Source: a virus
DNA: 30,041 nucleotides
Virus record (IMG/VR): IMGVR_UViG_3300026518_000043
Location: 1-30,041 of that record
Reading direction: 5' to 3' (one strand)
The notes beneath the pieces were generated by a model. The model saw nothing but the letters and a program-made list of their open reading frames with translations. It made no database searches and was not told the DNA's origin. The stretch's first letter is position 1; each line of letters opens with the position of its first letter. A program made the position numbers and the translations under genes. This document shows, piece after piece, positions 1 through 8,821 of this stretch.

Positions 1-2994
1 AGCATCCCGACCAACGGAAAATAAGCCGAAACCACCAAACCTGTCAACTCCAAGCGTAACCCAGTCCATTGTTGTGTTGTTCTTTCTGTTAGGAGCTATG
101 CCGCCATAGCGCACTTCATCGCTAAGACGTGTGCTAAGAATGCCAAGCAATGTGGAAATAATAAAAGCATTGGTGGCTGCAATGCGCTCTGTTTTGGAGG
201 CGTCTTTGCCAAGCATCTTCTTAATCATTCGAGGCAGCACAGTGTTGCCAAACTGTGTTGGGAATGAGCGCAGCGTAACAAACAGCTTAAATCTAGGATT
301 ACTGTGATATAGCGGTAGCTGGCTTGCCCTTGGCATGATTACACTATCAAGCACAAACTTAAGCTGCCCCTTCTGAATGTATGCTTCATATAGCGGGTCA
401 TCGCGCTTCATGCCGTTCTTAAGCCATAGAAGCCCTTTCTCATAAGGAATGCCAAGCTCTGCCAAGTCCTTCTTGTAAAGCTCAACATTCCCACGATTGG
501 CTGCAATGTCTTTAAGATGCCCCTTAATCATTGCTCTGGCAGTTTCATTCGCCCCTATCATCATGGCTCTAGTCCATTGGTGAAGGAAGTTCAGCTTAAA
601 GAACTTGTTGTCAATCTTGTGCATGTAATTGAACACGCGATTCTCACTAAGCTGAGATTGTAAATCCATAATGGCGCTATCAATGCCAAGCCCTAGTTCG
701 TCAATACTTCTCTCTGCCTCATGCTTCGGAATCTTCTTAAATCCAACAGCTCTAGGCACTGAATGGGTCATATTGCGAATGATTCCTTTGAATCCATGCA
801 GTGAAGACGTTGGCCTAGCTGCAGCGCGAAGCATCCAAGTTGCTGGCTCTGAAATAGAGCTTAATGTAGCCAACGGAAGGGTGAGCACATGAATGGTGGG
901 AACGGCCAGTCTGTTCGCAGCAAAGGCAACACGCCCACTTGCTGTATCAGACAATGGCTTATACTTCATAAGCAATGCATCAGCTAGCCCATAAATAGCA
1001 TCATATTCATTCTGTGTGATGCCTCCGGTGTCAGGAACAACCTTGTTCATATCCCTTAGCTGTTCCTTCAAGGAGGTCACTGTTACGTCATCGCCTTCCT
1101 TGGCTGCTCTAGCAATAGCATCCCTTAGCTGCGCCTTTTGTGCCTTGAGGTCTCTTCTATTGCTGTCAACGGAGAGCTTACGCTCAATATGCAGCACCTT
1201 GTTTTCCATGCGCTTAATTTCTGCCTTATCCCTAGCTCTATGGGCTGCGTCAAGTCGAGACTTCGCTTTACTCCACAATTCAAATAGCTGAGGCATTTCA
1301 GCAGCTCTGCGCTTCTGCAGGTCAATCTCACGCACTATAGCGTTCAGCTTTTCATTGTTCGCTCCAAAGCGCCTAGCATATTCTGCATACTGAATAGAGC
1401 GACGCATGTATGTGTGAAGCGTGTCGTAAATGTTTGTGTCATCCTTCAAGAATGGAGCAAGAGCGCTGTCAGGAACTTTTACCCTGCGGCTATTTAAGGA
1501 GCCGTGTTCACGCACCTTCCTACCGTCCAGCTCTCTGGCTAAATCCGTGTCAGCATCAACAAGAATGCCATCGCGCTTCAAAATACTGTCATATAATGCC
1601 CGCGCTTCTTCTGGTGTGTGTCCATACTTAGTGAGCGTGTTCATCCACTCCTGACGTATTTCAGGGTGCTTCATGGCGGCTACGTCATACACGCGAGGAA
1701 ACCAATTCTTAACCTTGTTCTTTATGAGGCCCCTGTTGTGTAAATAGTCTCCAAACTCATTCAGCAGCTTAATAAAAGGAGCGCTTTCAGCATCGACAAT
1801 GCCGTTCCTCACCTTATGCTGAATGCTTACGCTCACCTCTTCCGGCATCGTTTTGCCAATCAAATGACGTTTAAGCAATGGCTCAACAATTTCATTCAAT
1901 TTGTTTATGTATTTGCCTGTTGCCAGCATAACGCCCTGCTCATAGCTATGCACCTTAGAGCCCACTGCTGCGCCTTCACCCGTGTAGTCTCCTGCAAGTG
2001 TGGCAAGCTTCCTCGCTGCTGGCACGCCTATGTTGGCAACCTTTGTGACTGCCTTGCCACCTATGGTTGTTCCAATATCCTTGGCGCCATCAACAGCCTT
2101 TGAAGCAATGTCTTTTAGCTTTCCGCCAGTGATTCTATCAGCAGCATTAAACGTGGCTTTTGTGGCTTGTACAGGCGCCTTGGCTACCACCTTCGCACCA
2201 GTCTCCAGAGCATTGGCCGTAGCAGAGATTGGCTTCATGCCAACATCCACAACCTTCCCTACATGCTCAAGACCTTTTCCTGTGACGTATTTAACCGTCT
2301 CGGGGACAAGACTGCCAAGCCTGTCTAATGTCATAGCAATGCGAACGCTTCCCTTTGTAGCTCCAGCAACAGGCGTTCCTGCAAACTGTGAAGCAATATG
2401 CCCAACGTCCAATATCTGCCTTTCCGTATCATCCTTCGTTAAGGCAAATGCCTCATTGTAGTTCTGCTCGATAATATCCTGATCTGTCTCGCCAGCCATA
2501 TCCTGAATGTATCTATCAGCAGCATCTTTTAGCATGAAGTCCTTATCGGCTAACACCTTGCCTATAAGCGCAGCAATCTCTGCTGGCGTCCCAAAAGCCG
2601 TACGAATGCCAGCCATAAGATTGAAGGGGATGCCAAATGGATGATAGATGGTGTCGCCTTGAGCGTTTGTGTCGTTGCTTGAAGGCTGTTGTTGAGCCTT
2701 ATTGAGAAAAGAGTCCAGCTCTGCCTCGCTCATATTAGCTATTTCTTCATCGGAGGGAATGGCGTTTTGAGGAGCTTTGGGTTGACTTGAAGGGGTTGGT
2801 AAGGGAGCTGCCTCCAAAGGCTGTTCTTGAGGATTCTGTGGCTCTACAGGCAACGCCTGTGCGGCTAATTGCTGATTGTCAGGAATAGCTGGAAGCGGAG
2901 CAGTTTGTGGCGGCTGAGCAAGCTGGAGAAACCTATCCAGCTCAGCTTCGCTCATGCCCGCTATCTGCTCATCTGTCGGAATGTTATTGGACAT
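1..2994 (-). CDS. Large internal virion / DNA-ejection protein (3' end outside window)
   Basis: Open from the ATG at 2994 to the window edge: 998 codons with no stop, so the C-terminus is missing. The N-terminal ~110 residues are Pro/Gln-rich and carry a duplicated helix motif (IPTDEQIAGMSEAELDRFL near residue 5, IPSDEEIANMSEAELDSFL near residue 79). The rest is mostly helical. It includes a charged, coiled-coil-like stretch at roughly residues 550-640 and segments with Trp/Arg helices (FLHQWTRAMMIGANETAR) of the kind seen in large polyvalent phage proteins. It overlaps the upstream gene by 11 bp and is last in the tail/ejection cluster, the usual place for big internal core proteins that enter the cell with the DNA. 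I see no lysozyme or polymerase motif in the visible part. The role is inferred from position and composition. Confidence 0.6.
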   Translation of the reverse strand, partial: MSNNIPTDEQIAGMSEAELDRFLQLAQPPQTAPLPAIPDNQQLAAQALPVEPQNPQEQPLEAAPLPTPSSQPKAPQNAIPSDEEIANMSEAELDSFLNKAQQQPSSNDTNAQGDTIYHPFGIPFNLMAGIRTAFGTPAEIAALIGKVLADKDFMLKDAADRYIQDMAGETDQDIIEQNYNEAFALTKDDTERQILDVGHIASQFAGTPVAGATKGSVRIAMTLDRLGSLVPETVKYVTGKGLEHVGKVVDVGMKPISATANALETGAKVVAKAPVQATKATFNAADRITGGKLKDIASKAVDGAKDIGTTIGGKAVTKVANIGVPAARKLATLAGDYTGEGAAVGSKVHSYEQGVMLATGKYINKLNEIVEPLLKRHLIGKTMPEEVSVSIQHKVRNGIVDAESAPFIKLLNEFGDYLHNRGLIKNKVKNWFPRVYDVAAMKHPEIRQEWMNTLTKYGHTPEEARALYDSILKRDGILVDADTDLARELDGRKVREHGSLNSRRVKVPDSALAPFLKDDTNIYDTLHTYMRRSIQYAEYARRFGANNEKLNAIVREIDLQKRRAAEMPQLFELWSKAKSRLDAAHRARDKAEIKRMENKVLHIERKLSVDSNRRDLKAQKAQLRDAIARAAKEGDDVTVTSLKEQLRDMNKVVPDTGGITQNEYDAIYGLADALLMKYKPLSDTASGRVAFAANRLAVPTIHVLTLPLATLSSISEPATWMLRAAARPTSSLHGFKGIIRNMTHSVPRAVGFKKIPKHEAERSIDELGLGIDSAIMDLQSQLSENRVFNYMHKIDNKFFKLNFLHQWTRAMMIGANETARAMIKGHLKDIAANRGNVELYKKDLAELGIPYEKGLLWLKNGMKRDDPLYEAYIQKGQLKFVLDSVIMPRASQLPLYHSNPRFKLFVTLRSFPTQFGNTVLPRMIKKMLGKDASKTERIAATNAFIISTLLGILSTRLSDEVRYGGIAPNRKNNTTMDWVTLGVDRFGGFGLFSVGRDA

Positions 2995-3886
2995 TCTGCT
3001 GTGCTCTTAATTGAGCTGCAAGCTGAGCCGCAGCAGCACGCTTCTGGGCAACCGCATCTTGATACGCCTGCTGTTTAACGTCTGCAGGGTTATAGCTTGT
3101 CTGGTCGTGTGCCGCAGCTTGCAATGCCTCTTCATACGGAACCTGTACGCCTTGTGCGGCAGCCATCTGCTGAATTGTCTTAGCTCTTACTGCAAGCTCT
3201 GCTGTCTTTGAGGCGATTGCTGCATTAACATCATTGTCACTCACTCCAAAAAATGGGACGTCATTGCTTGGTATGCCAAGCTCGTCAGCATGGTCTTGCA
3301 CATAGGATTGCGTAAGCGCTGTCTCTGCCTTCGTTGATCTGGCGTCAATGGCTTTAACTGTTGGCCTCTTCGCTTTTGGTGCTCTCGGAGAAAGCCCTTT
3401 TGGTAGATGTGAAACAACGCTTCCGTCATCTCCTATACCAACATATGTGCCGCTATTTTCATCATACATCCATGAAGAAACATGGGGCTTCTTCACTTTG
3501 AATGTGCTCACATATGTTTTGAACTCGCTGGCATCCATGTTCCCAAGCTCTTCATCTGTGAAGTCAGCCTGCAATCCAAGCTTGCTAAGCATGCTATGCC
3601 GAAGCTTGCCACGAGCCCTTGCAGCCCTTGCCTTCCTTTCGATTTGAAGCTTCTCTTTCTTTGGCTTGCGCTTCGCGGCTTCAATGGCAAGCCTGTTCTT
3701 TTCAAGAAGCTGCTTGTTAAGCGCATCCTGCTGTGCAAGCGCAGCTTCATGCTCAGCCTGCTGTTTTTGTTGCTGTTGGAGCTGATACATTCCTTGAACA
3801 GCCTGCAAGTCTTGCAGCTTCTTCTGTTCAAGTTGCGCCTGATAGCCGTCAATAGCGCCTAAGAGCGGCTGGAGGTCGCTAGGCAT
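2984..3886 (-). CDS. Gln-rich coiled-coil virion protein (presumed ejection protein)
   Basis: 300 residues. Residues 15-110 are Gln/Lys/Glu/Ala-rich and should form a long coiled coil. The middle has a short motif (FTDEELGNMDASEF) resembling the duplicated motif of the downstream large protein. The C-terminus again is Ala/Gln-rich helix. The start ATG shares its A with the stop of the upstream gene (TAATG), so translation is probably coupled. No enzyme motif was found. Position between other Ala/Gly/Gln-rich proteins and the large protein suggests an internal virion component ejected with the DNA, as P22 gp7/gp16/gp20 are. That analogy rests on order and composition, not on recognisable sequence similarity. 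Confidence 0.5.
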   Translation of the reverse strand: MPSDLQPLLGAIDGYQAQLEQKKLQDLQAVQGMYQLQQQQKQQAEHEAALAQQDALNKQLLEKNRLAIEAAKRKPKKEKLQIERKARAARARGKLRHSMLSKLGLQADFTDEELGNMDASEFKTYVSTFKVKKPHVSSWMYDENSGTYVGIGDDGSVVSHLPKGLSPRAPKAKRPTVKAIDARSTKAETALTQSYVQDHADELGIPSNDVPFFGVSDNDVNAAIASKTAELAVRAKTIQQMAAAQGVQVPYEEALQAAAHDQTSYNPADVKQQAYQDAVAQKRAAAAQLAAQLRAQQNVQ

Positions 3887-4350
3887 TATTTATTCCCCTG
3901 TAGCTGCAGCTTGTACAGTTGCAGCAATTTATCAGCCTCAGAAGGCTGCTGGTTAAACATGCCTCCAAGCTTCGCCCCTGCAATGCCTCCAGCTAGAAGA
4001 TTTGAGAATCCCTGCTGCCGCACTTTATTCATGCTGTCGATGTAGTTGTTGTATGACTGGTTAGCCGCAATCATGTCCCTTGCTCTCTGCTCTGCGGCTC
4101 TCTGCCCGTTCTGATACATTAGATTGGCGCGATTAAACATATCAGCAGAGTTAATTCCACCTTTTGCTCCCATGCGTCCATTATATGCAGCGAGCTGAGC
4201 ATTAGCCTGACGCTGTAATGCTGGAATTGTTGCCGCATCAAGTGCAGCAGCGCTTACAGGAGCATGAGGCTGATAATGAGGAGTGAAGTGTCTCCCCATC
4301 AGTGCGCCTAGTCCTGCCCCGATTAGCGGGGCGAATGCCTGAAAGTTCAT
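3886..4350 (-). CDS. Small internal virion protein (presumed ejection protein)
   Basis: 154 residues with an N-terminal Gly/Ala hydrophobic segment (FAPLIGAGLGALMG). A helical Ala/Gln/Asn-rich body follows, then a second glycine-rich hydrophobic patch (LLAGGIAGAKLGG) near residue 120. The start ATG at 4350 has a good SD (AAGGAGG about 6 nt upstream). Amphipathic, Gly-rich segments in a small virion protein are typical of podovirus ejection proteins that enter or cross the membrane. No specific family was recognised. The next gene begins at the stop codon (TAATG), and the upstream gene ends 9 bp before the start. Confidence 0.45.
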   Translation of the reverse strand: MNFQAFAPLIGAGLGALMGRHFTPHYQPHAPVSAAALDAATIPALQRQANAQLAAYNGRMGAKGGINSADMFNRANLMYQNGQRAAEQRARDMIAANQSYNNYIDSMNKVRQQGFSNLLAGGIAGAKLGGMFNQQPSEADKLLQLYKLQLQGNK

Positions 4351-4359
4351 GTGTCCTCC

Positions 4360-5232
4360 TTATGCGTTAAGCGGCTTAACGCCTTGCTGTAAGCTCTTAA
4401 ATAATCCTGCTGCGTCTGCAGCCTGTTGCTGATTTGCGGCTTGATTCATTCCGCCGCCAGTTGGCTGCGCTGGTGCAATTAGTGCTGCAGGAGCCACGCC
4501 TCCACCTGTAAATGTTCCGCCTGCAGATGGCTGCTGTCCTCCTCCTGCTCCTGCTCTATTTCCAAAAAACTGCATGCCAAGTCCTGCAGCTTGAAGCCCG
4601 TCAGCCCATCCAAATCCATTGCTCGCTGCAATCTGTCCAAATGACGGGGCAGTGAATGAATCAACTGCTGCAAGCCCGCCTTGCTTCAATGCTGTGCCTA
4701 CACCCATCCCCTGATTCATCGCGCTGTTAAATGTGCCGTTAAATGCGCTGCCTGCATCGCTAGAGCCAGCAGCATATCCAGCAATAGCCGGAGCAACGGC
4801 ATCTTGAAGCGGCTGATATCCCTTATTGTTAAGGCTGCCTCCTGCAATGCCTGCGCCCGCTCCAATAATAGCACCAATAGGGCCGCCAGTTGCATACCCA
4901 GCTACAGCGGCAGAGCCAGTCTTAACGGCTGGCCTATAGATGTTTCTATAAGCGCTTGTGTTTCTAAATGATGGGTCAACAAGTGATGTTGATGGGTTGT
5001 GAATAAATCCCTTTGGGTTTTTTAAAGCATATACAGGAGCGCCAAATGTTCTAATTGCAGTTTGCGGAATCCCTTTTGCCAATGCTTTTGCTGCTGCGGC
5101 ATTCTTATCTGAGATGATATTTGCCCCATGCAAAATGTTTATAGGTAGCGATGCCACCGTCTGGAGCGAGTTCCCTACGGCATTCGACACTGTTTTTAAC
5201 GGGTGACTAAAGAACCCTCCAAATCCGCCCAT
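4360..5232 (-). CDS. Gly/Ala-rich virion protein (presumed DNA-injection protein)
   Basis: 290 residues. It begins MGGFGGFFSHPLKTVSNAVG. Residues 110-140 form a strongly Gly/Ala hydrophobic run (VAGYATGGPIGAIIGAGAGI) that could insert in a membrane. The C-terminal ~80 residues are low-complexity Gly/Gln/Ala. The start overlaps the stop of the gp10-like gene (TAATG). Gene order (adaptor, gp10-like hub, then this) and composition suggest a channel-forming or pilot protein released at infection. No catalytic motif is visible. The low-complexity tail makes homology-based naming unsafe. Confidence 0.45.
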   Translation of the reverse strand: MGGFGGFFSHPLKTVSNAVGNSLQTVASLPINILHGANIISDKNAAAAKALAKGIPQTAIRTFGAPVYALKNPKGFIHNPSTSLVDPSFRNTSAYRNIYRPAVKTGSAAVAGYATGGPIGAIIGAGAGIAGGSLNNKGYQPLQDAVAPAIAGYAAGSSDAGSAFNGTFNSAMNQGMGVGTALKQGGLAAVDSFTAPSFGQIAASNGFGWADGLQAAGLGMQFFGNRAGAGGGQQPSAGGTFTGGGVAPAALIAPAQPTGGGMNQAANQQQAADAAGLFKSLQQGVKPLNA

Positions 5233-6722
5233 TATCTCATTCCTCCGTCAATAATATACACTTCCACAATCTTCATTCTGAAATCGCTATTACTATCGTT
5301 CCAGACGTCAAAGCTTATGAGCTCACTTCGACCGACTATGGGAAGCTCAAACCTTCCGCTTTTCAAGGCATTAGGCAACACCCCTGTTGGAGAAAGCTGA
5401 TAAATGCCGCTATTCATAACCGATACGTCTAGGTCGTAATAGTAATCAATTCCAATGCTGTCATTGCCTTGGCTCTCATAAATGAGCTCAAACCTGCGCC
5501 ATCGTGGCTTATGCTCAACCTGCGCCTTAAATGGGGCTGGCGTCCATATCATCTTGATAGCAGTGCCAGCACCTCCAACCGTAAGCGTATCCTGATACGC
5601 TTTATGGTCTAGCGAACACAAGGCTGCGCTGGTTGTTGGGTTAGCTGTGTATGTTGTAATGTTGCTGTCGGTGAACATGCACCCATTCATGCCAGTCCAC
5701 TTAAACCAACCATCAAACATAACCTGATAAGCCCATACAATACCGTCAATGTGACACAAGTATAGGCCAAGCCGCTGATTATATGTACTGCGAATGGAGG
5801 AGAGTGGAGCCCCATTTAGAATCTGCGCACGCACATCTGAGCTAATGGGTTGCGAAGCATCATTAACCTGAGAATCACCCTGAACAAAAGAAGTTTGGAG
5901 TTTCTTAAATCCGTTCTGTGAAAGGAATATAATATCTTCGCCTACTGCCTGAATACTCTTGTGGGCGACACATCCCTCACCATGAACTACCTTGTATAGA
6001 TATGAATTATATCCATTAGATTCATCAATGTTATAGACAAGAATGTTTCGGCTGCAAAATACAATGAGCATGCCTCTATGTGTAGCAAGCCCTGTTATCT
6101 TGTCGCCCTCCACATCGCCAGAGCAATCAATCAAATAGCCGCGTTCACCTGCAGTACCCGCAGGACCTTGGTCCCAATAATCAGCGCCACTGACTGCTGC
6201 CGTAGTGCCGATTGTGTCAGACACGAATATAGTGAGAGGAAATGATGGATTGCCAGCCGCATATAAGCGGCCTTTATGCGGATGGAATATGCTTCCAATA
6301 GCAGCATTGCCAACTGGCGCTGGAGGCTTAGATATGGCACTCCATGTTGTGCCATTATACTTCATGGCATTAGCTACACCATCACCAATTACCATGTAGT
6401 TTTTAAGCATTGCAGATGATGATTCGCCAGCGAACGTTTGCCCCTGCGGTGCTGAGGACGTTGGCGTTATCTTGCTGATTGCGCCAGCAGCATCTTTTGC
6501 GAATAGCTCCGTCGTGCCTCTGTATGAGTATTCAAAAATATCCTTTGCAGTAAGGCTGTAATTTGAAATGCCTTTTTGACATGGCCTGCGTCGCAGTGTA
6601 ACCCCATTGTCATACCAGATATTTTCAAGGGCTACAGCATATTCCTCTGTAAGCTCTCTAGGAGGCACAGTTGTATTCATCCCCTTTACAGGGACGCTGC
6701 GACGGATTGGAATTAACGCCAT
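5232..6722 (-). CDS. P22 gp10-like tail hub / packaged-DNA stabilisation protein
   Basis: 496 residues. It opens with the phrase typical of the family: basic residues, then GMNTTVPPRELTEEYAVAL and ENIWYDNGVTLRRRPC. The rest is a run of beta-rich repeats with FSYRG-, GDGVANAMKYNG- and SIFHPHKGRLYAAGNP-like segments, consistent with a beta-propeller hub. In P22-like phages this protein joins the connector to the tail needle and receptor-binding parts and helps keep DNA in the head. It is directly preceded by the adaptor gene with a TAATG overlap, the conserved order. Confidence is good for the family and moderate for the exact role. Confidence 0.7.
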   Translation of the reverse strand: MALIPIRRSVPVKGMNTTVPPRELTEEYAVALENIWYDNGVTLRRRPCQKGISNYSLTAKDIFEYSYRGTTELFAKDAAGAISKITPTSSAPQGQTFAGESSSAMLKNYMVIGDGVANAMKYNGTTWSAISKPPAPVGNAAIGSIFHPHKGRLYAAGNPSFPLTIFVSDTIGTTAAVSGADYWDQGPAGTAGERGYLIDCSGDVEGDKITGLATHRGMLIVFCSRNILVYNIDESNGYNSYLYKVVHGEGCVAHKSIQAVGEDIIFLSQNGFKKLQTSFVQGDSQVNDASQPISSDVRAQILNGAPLSSIRSTYNQRLGLYLCHIDGIVWAYQVMFDGWFKWTGMNGCMFTDSNITTYTANPTTSAALCSLDHKAYQDTLTVGGAGTAIKMIWTPAPFKAQVEHKPRWRRFELIYESQGNDSIGIDYYYDLDVSVMNSGIYQLSPTGVLPNALKSGRFELPIVGRSELISFDVWNDSNSDFRMKIVEVYIIDGGMR

Positions 6723-7372
6723 TAGCGATAGCTCTCAGGTTCAACGCGGTATTGAGAATTACTATTCATGTAAGTCCACATGCGATTCTTTTCCGCTTCA
6801 TACAACTGGAAGTAACCGCGCTCAACACCATCATAGGCATCAAGATGACCAAGGGCGCCGAGGACGAGCAGGTCATCTGCAGCAATCTCTGTCGTGCTAT
6901 TGTCATCAACGGTAAACCTTGTCGGCCTCTGTGTTGAGGCGACAATAACCTGAGAGCCGTTTGCAGGGGCGGGATAAATATCAACGCCAAGCTCATTGTT
7001 AACCCCAGCCATTCTATAGAAGTAATACTCGCCATGCGCCGTAGGGAATTGCGCTCTCTTCTCAAGCAGCGCTTTGCGACTGATCTCCGTGGCTACATGC
7101 CTGTCAATAGTGCATGAAATTGCAGAATTGACGCTGGAGGGAATGCCGGATGACATAAATACAGTCATAGCTCCATCGCCAGTGCCTATAAATGAGCTAT
7201 AAAGAACAGGCCAATCAATCTTTCTATCCAAATCCTCAACAACAAGATTGAGATAATCAATGATTCGCTCTGCAATGCCAGCAGGGGAGTTTACGACGGT
7301 TGATAGTGGCTGATAGTCGCCTGTTGTGCGCAGAACGCGATTAACCAAGTTTAACGCATTGTCAGACGGCAT
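6722..7372 (-). CDS. Head-to-tail adaptor protein (P22 gp4 / T7 gp11-like)
   Basis: 216 residues. The N-terminus (ALNLVNRVLRTTGDYQPL) and the following helix (RIIDYLNLVVEDLDRKIDWP) match the phage adaptor pattern. So do the central FPTAHGEYYFYRMAG and IYPAPANG strands and the helical C-terminus (YFQLYEAEKNRMW). Adaptors bind under the portal ring and form the first part of the short tail. SD GGAGG lies just before the ATG and overlaps the TAG stop of the upstream gene. The following gene is the gp10-like hub. Confidence 0.7.
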   Translation of the reverse strand: MPSDNALNLVNRVLRTTGDYQPLSTVVNSPAGIAERIIDYLNLVVEDLDRKIDWPVLYSSFIGTGDGAMTVFMSSGIPSSVNSAISCTIDRHVATEISRKALLEKRAQFPTAHGEYYFYRMAGVNNELGVDIYPAPANGSQVIVASTQRPTRFTVDDNSTTEIAADDLLVLGALGHLDAYDGVERGYFQLYEAEKNRMWTYMNSNSQYRVEPESYR

Positions 7373-7381
7373 ACGCGCCTC

Positions 7382-7663
7382 CTATATAGAATTGGCCTTA
7401 ACCGTTGAGTATTCAGGATGCTCACGAATAAAGCTGCGTAAGAAATTCTTGTCGAGCCAACATTCTTCACCAAGCATCCTAGCCCAATAATTATATAACT
7501 GAACAGGAACGCTCACGTTCATTCTGCGACTTCTATCTTCGGAAAAGCCATTTGTCTTTTCGCGAATTTCATTATTCAAGCGAGCTATGCCTGTGTTATC
7601 CTCTTCAATGTTGAGAACAATCTCACCATTAGCACCGCAGACAATTCCTTTTCTAATCTCCAT
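7382..7663 (-). CDS. Small conserved-position protein between capsid and adaptor
   Basis: 93 residues from the ATG at 7663, which has the SD AGGAGCC. A TTG one codon earlier is less likely. It has no recognised family. The N-terminal half is polar (KGIVCGANGEIVLNIEEDN) and the C-terminal half is helical with aromatics (LYNYWARMLGEECWLDKNF). It lies downstream of the capsid terminator. The stop is TAG and is in frame with the adaptor start four codons later, so read-through would fuse the two proteins. A decoration, head-completion or regulatory role is possible; none is supported by motif. Confidence 0.55.
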   Translation of the reverse strand: MEIRKGIVCGANGEIVLNIEEDNTGIARLNNEIREKTNGFSEDRSRRMNVSVPVQLYNYWARMLGEECWLDKNFLRSFIREHPEYSTVKANSI

Positions 7664-7720
7664 CAAAGGCTCCTGAATCGCTTTCTTATAGCAACATAGG
7701 GCATAGCCCCATGCTGCGAT

Positions 7721-7753
7721 AAAAAGGCGAAGAGAGGGCTTTTACACCCTCTC
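7721..7753 (-). terminator. Intrinsic terminator after major capsid gene
   Basis: Read on the minus strand, a 7-bp perfect stem (GAGAGGG / CCCTCTC, 7753-7747 with 7738-7732) has an 8-nt loop and is followed by TTCGCC and a T5 run (7725-7721). It starts about 10 nt after the capsid stop codon, so it likely limits read-through from the highly expressed scaffold/capsid genes into the tail genes. The GC-containing gap before the T run makes it less than ideal. Confidence 0.6.
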
Positions 7754-7762
7754 CCCTTTACC

Positions 7763-8821
7763 TTATGCCAACCCTAACAAAAGAGCTGAAGAGTTTTCAG
7801 CGCGTGCTTCCAGCGTAACCGCAGATTCAATCATGAACCTGCGACTGGAGCCCAGACGGGCAAGCTCTTCTGCGCGAACAGGGCGCAGATAAGCGGCTGC
7901 AAACTGACCGCTCTCCAAGACAGCAAGAGAGCCTGCAGGCATCCAGCGATTGGTCTTAACCGCATGGCGACCGAAGTCACTCTCATAAATGTCGATGGAG
8001 TTTGTGAGTGCCTGCGCGTCAGCAGTCAGGCGGCGGATGTTAGAAGCGAAGCCAGAGATAGCACGTTTCTGCTTTGTCGGAGCATGAACGGTGTCTGGAG
8101 AACCGCCCTGATTGTAGCATGCCTCAAAAGCATCATTGATGGTGGTCTCTGACAATGCTGCCGGAACAGCATATACAGCATACAGGACTGTAGCTGCCGG
8201 AACAACGTCCCAAGCTGCAACAGTGAGGGTATTGGTAGCAACGCCAGTTACAAGGCGATACTGACCGCCACCAACCTGATCTGCGCCAGTGGCGTCTTTC
8301 GGCAGGATGTACACGTAAGACTGATTGGCAACAGCACCATGACCAGCAGCTACGGTGATTGTGGTAGCGGTGGCTGCAGTTGCAGCACCAGTGTTAGGAG
8401 CAACAGCGTCAGTGCGGTTGGTGTTCAGGAAGTGGAAGATGCCGCCCATCATCTGTGCGGATGGTGAATTACCAACGCTCTTAGAGCCCTGAATGAATGC
8501 GCGCTCAGTGTCGAGGGCGATTTCCTTAGTGGCCTTCTCAAGCTGATAAGCATATTCAGACTTAACGCCTGCTTTCAGAACAGCCTCTTGGTTGTCAGAA
8601 ATCTGACCAGTCTTACGAATGTTCTGAATGTAGTTGCCAACACGAACACGCGGAGTGAGCGTGCCAAAGGTTGCGTCGCTACCTTCAACCTGCGCATTCA
8701 GCGTGGGGGAGGCAAGAGCATCGGTGAGCCACTCATGGTTTGTGCCTGTGGCTTTCTTGGTTTGAATGGATGAAGTCAACGGAGCGTCCGTTGGTGAAAT
8801 CATCGTGATAATCGGAATTAA
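7763..8821 (-). CDS. Major capsid protein, exon 2 (SU10/DUF5309-like)
   Basis: Encodes residues 16-367 of the spliced 367-residue coat protein, starting LIPIITMISPTDAPLTSSIQ. Markers are ISPTDAPL, the HEWLTDAL helix after it, VGNYIQNIRKTGQISD (N-arm / E-loop region), ALDTERAFIQGSK, and a C-terminal MIESAVTLEARAENSSALL. This is the pattern of the SU10-type HK97-fold capsid family. A Thr/Ala/Val-rich beta segment in the middle is probably an inserted domain. An ORF reading would begin at the ATG at 8836, but residues MLIYL are intron sequence. The family N-terminus (MAxLxTYQxVGxxED) is found instead in exon 1 at 9666-9710. The gene follows the scaffold and is ended by a terminator. Confidence 0.85.
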   Translation of the reverse strand, partial: LIPIITMISPTDAPLTSSIQTKKATGTNHEWLTDALASPTLNAQVEGSDATFGTLTPRVRVGNYIQNIRKTGQISDNQEAVLKAGVKSEYAYQLEKATKEIALDTERAFIQGSKSVGNSPSAQMMGGIFHFLNTNRTDAVAPNTGAATAATATTITVAAGHGAVANQSYVYILPKDATGADQVGGGQYRLVTGVATNTLTVAAWDVVPAATVLYAVYAVPAALSETTINDAFEACYNQGGSPDTVHAPTKQKRAISGFASNIRRLTADAQALTNSIDIYESDFGRHAVKTNRWMPAGSLAVLESGQFAAAYLRPVRAEELARLGSSRRFMIESAVTLEARAENSSALLLGLA

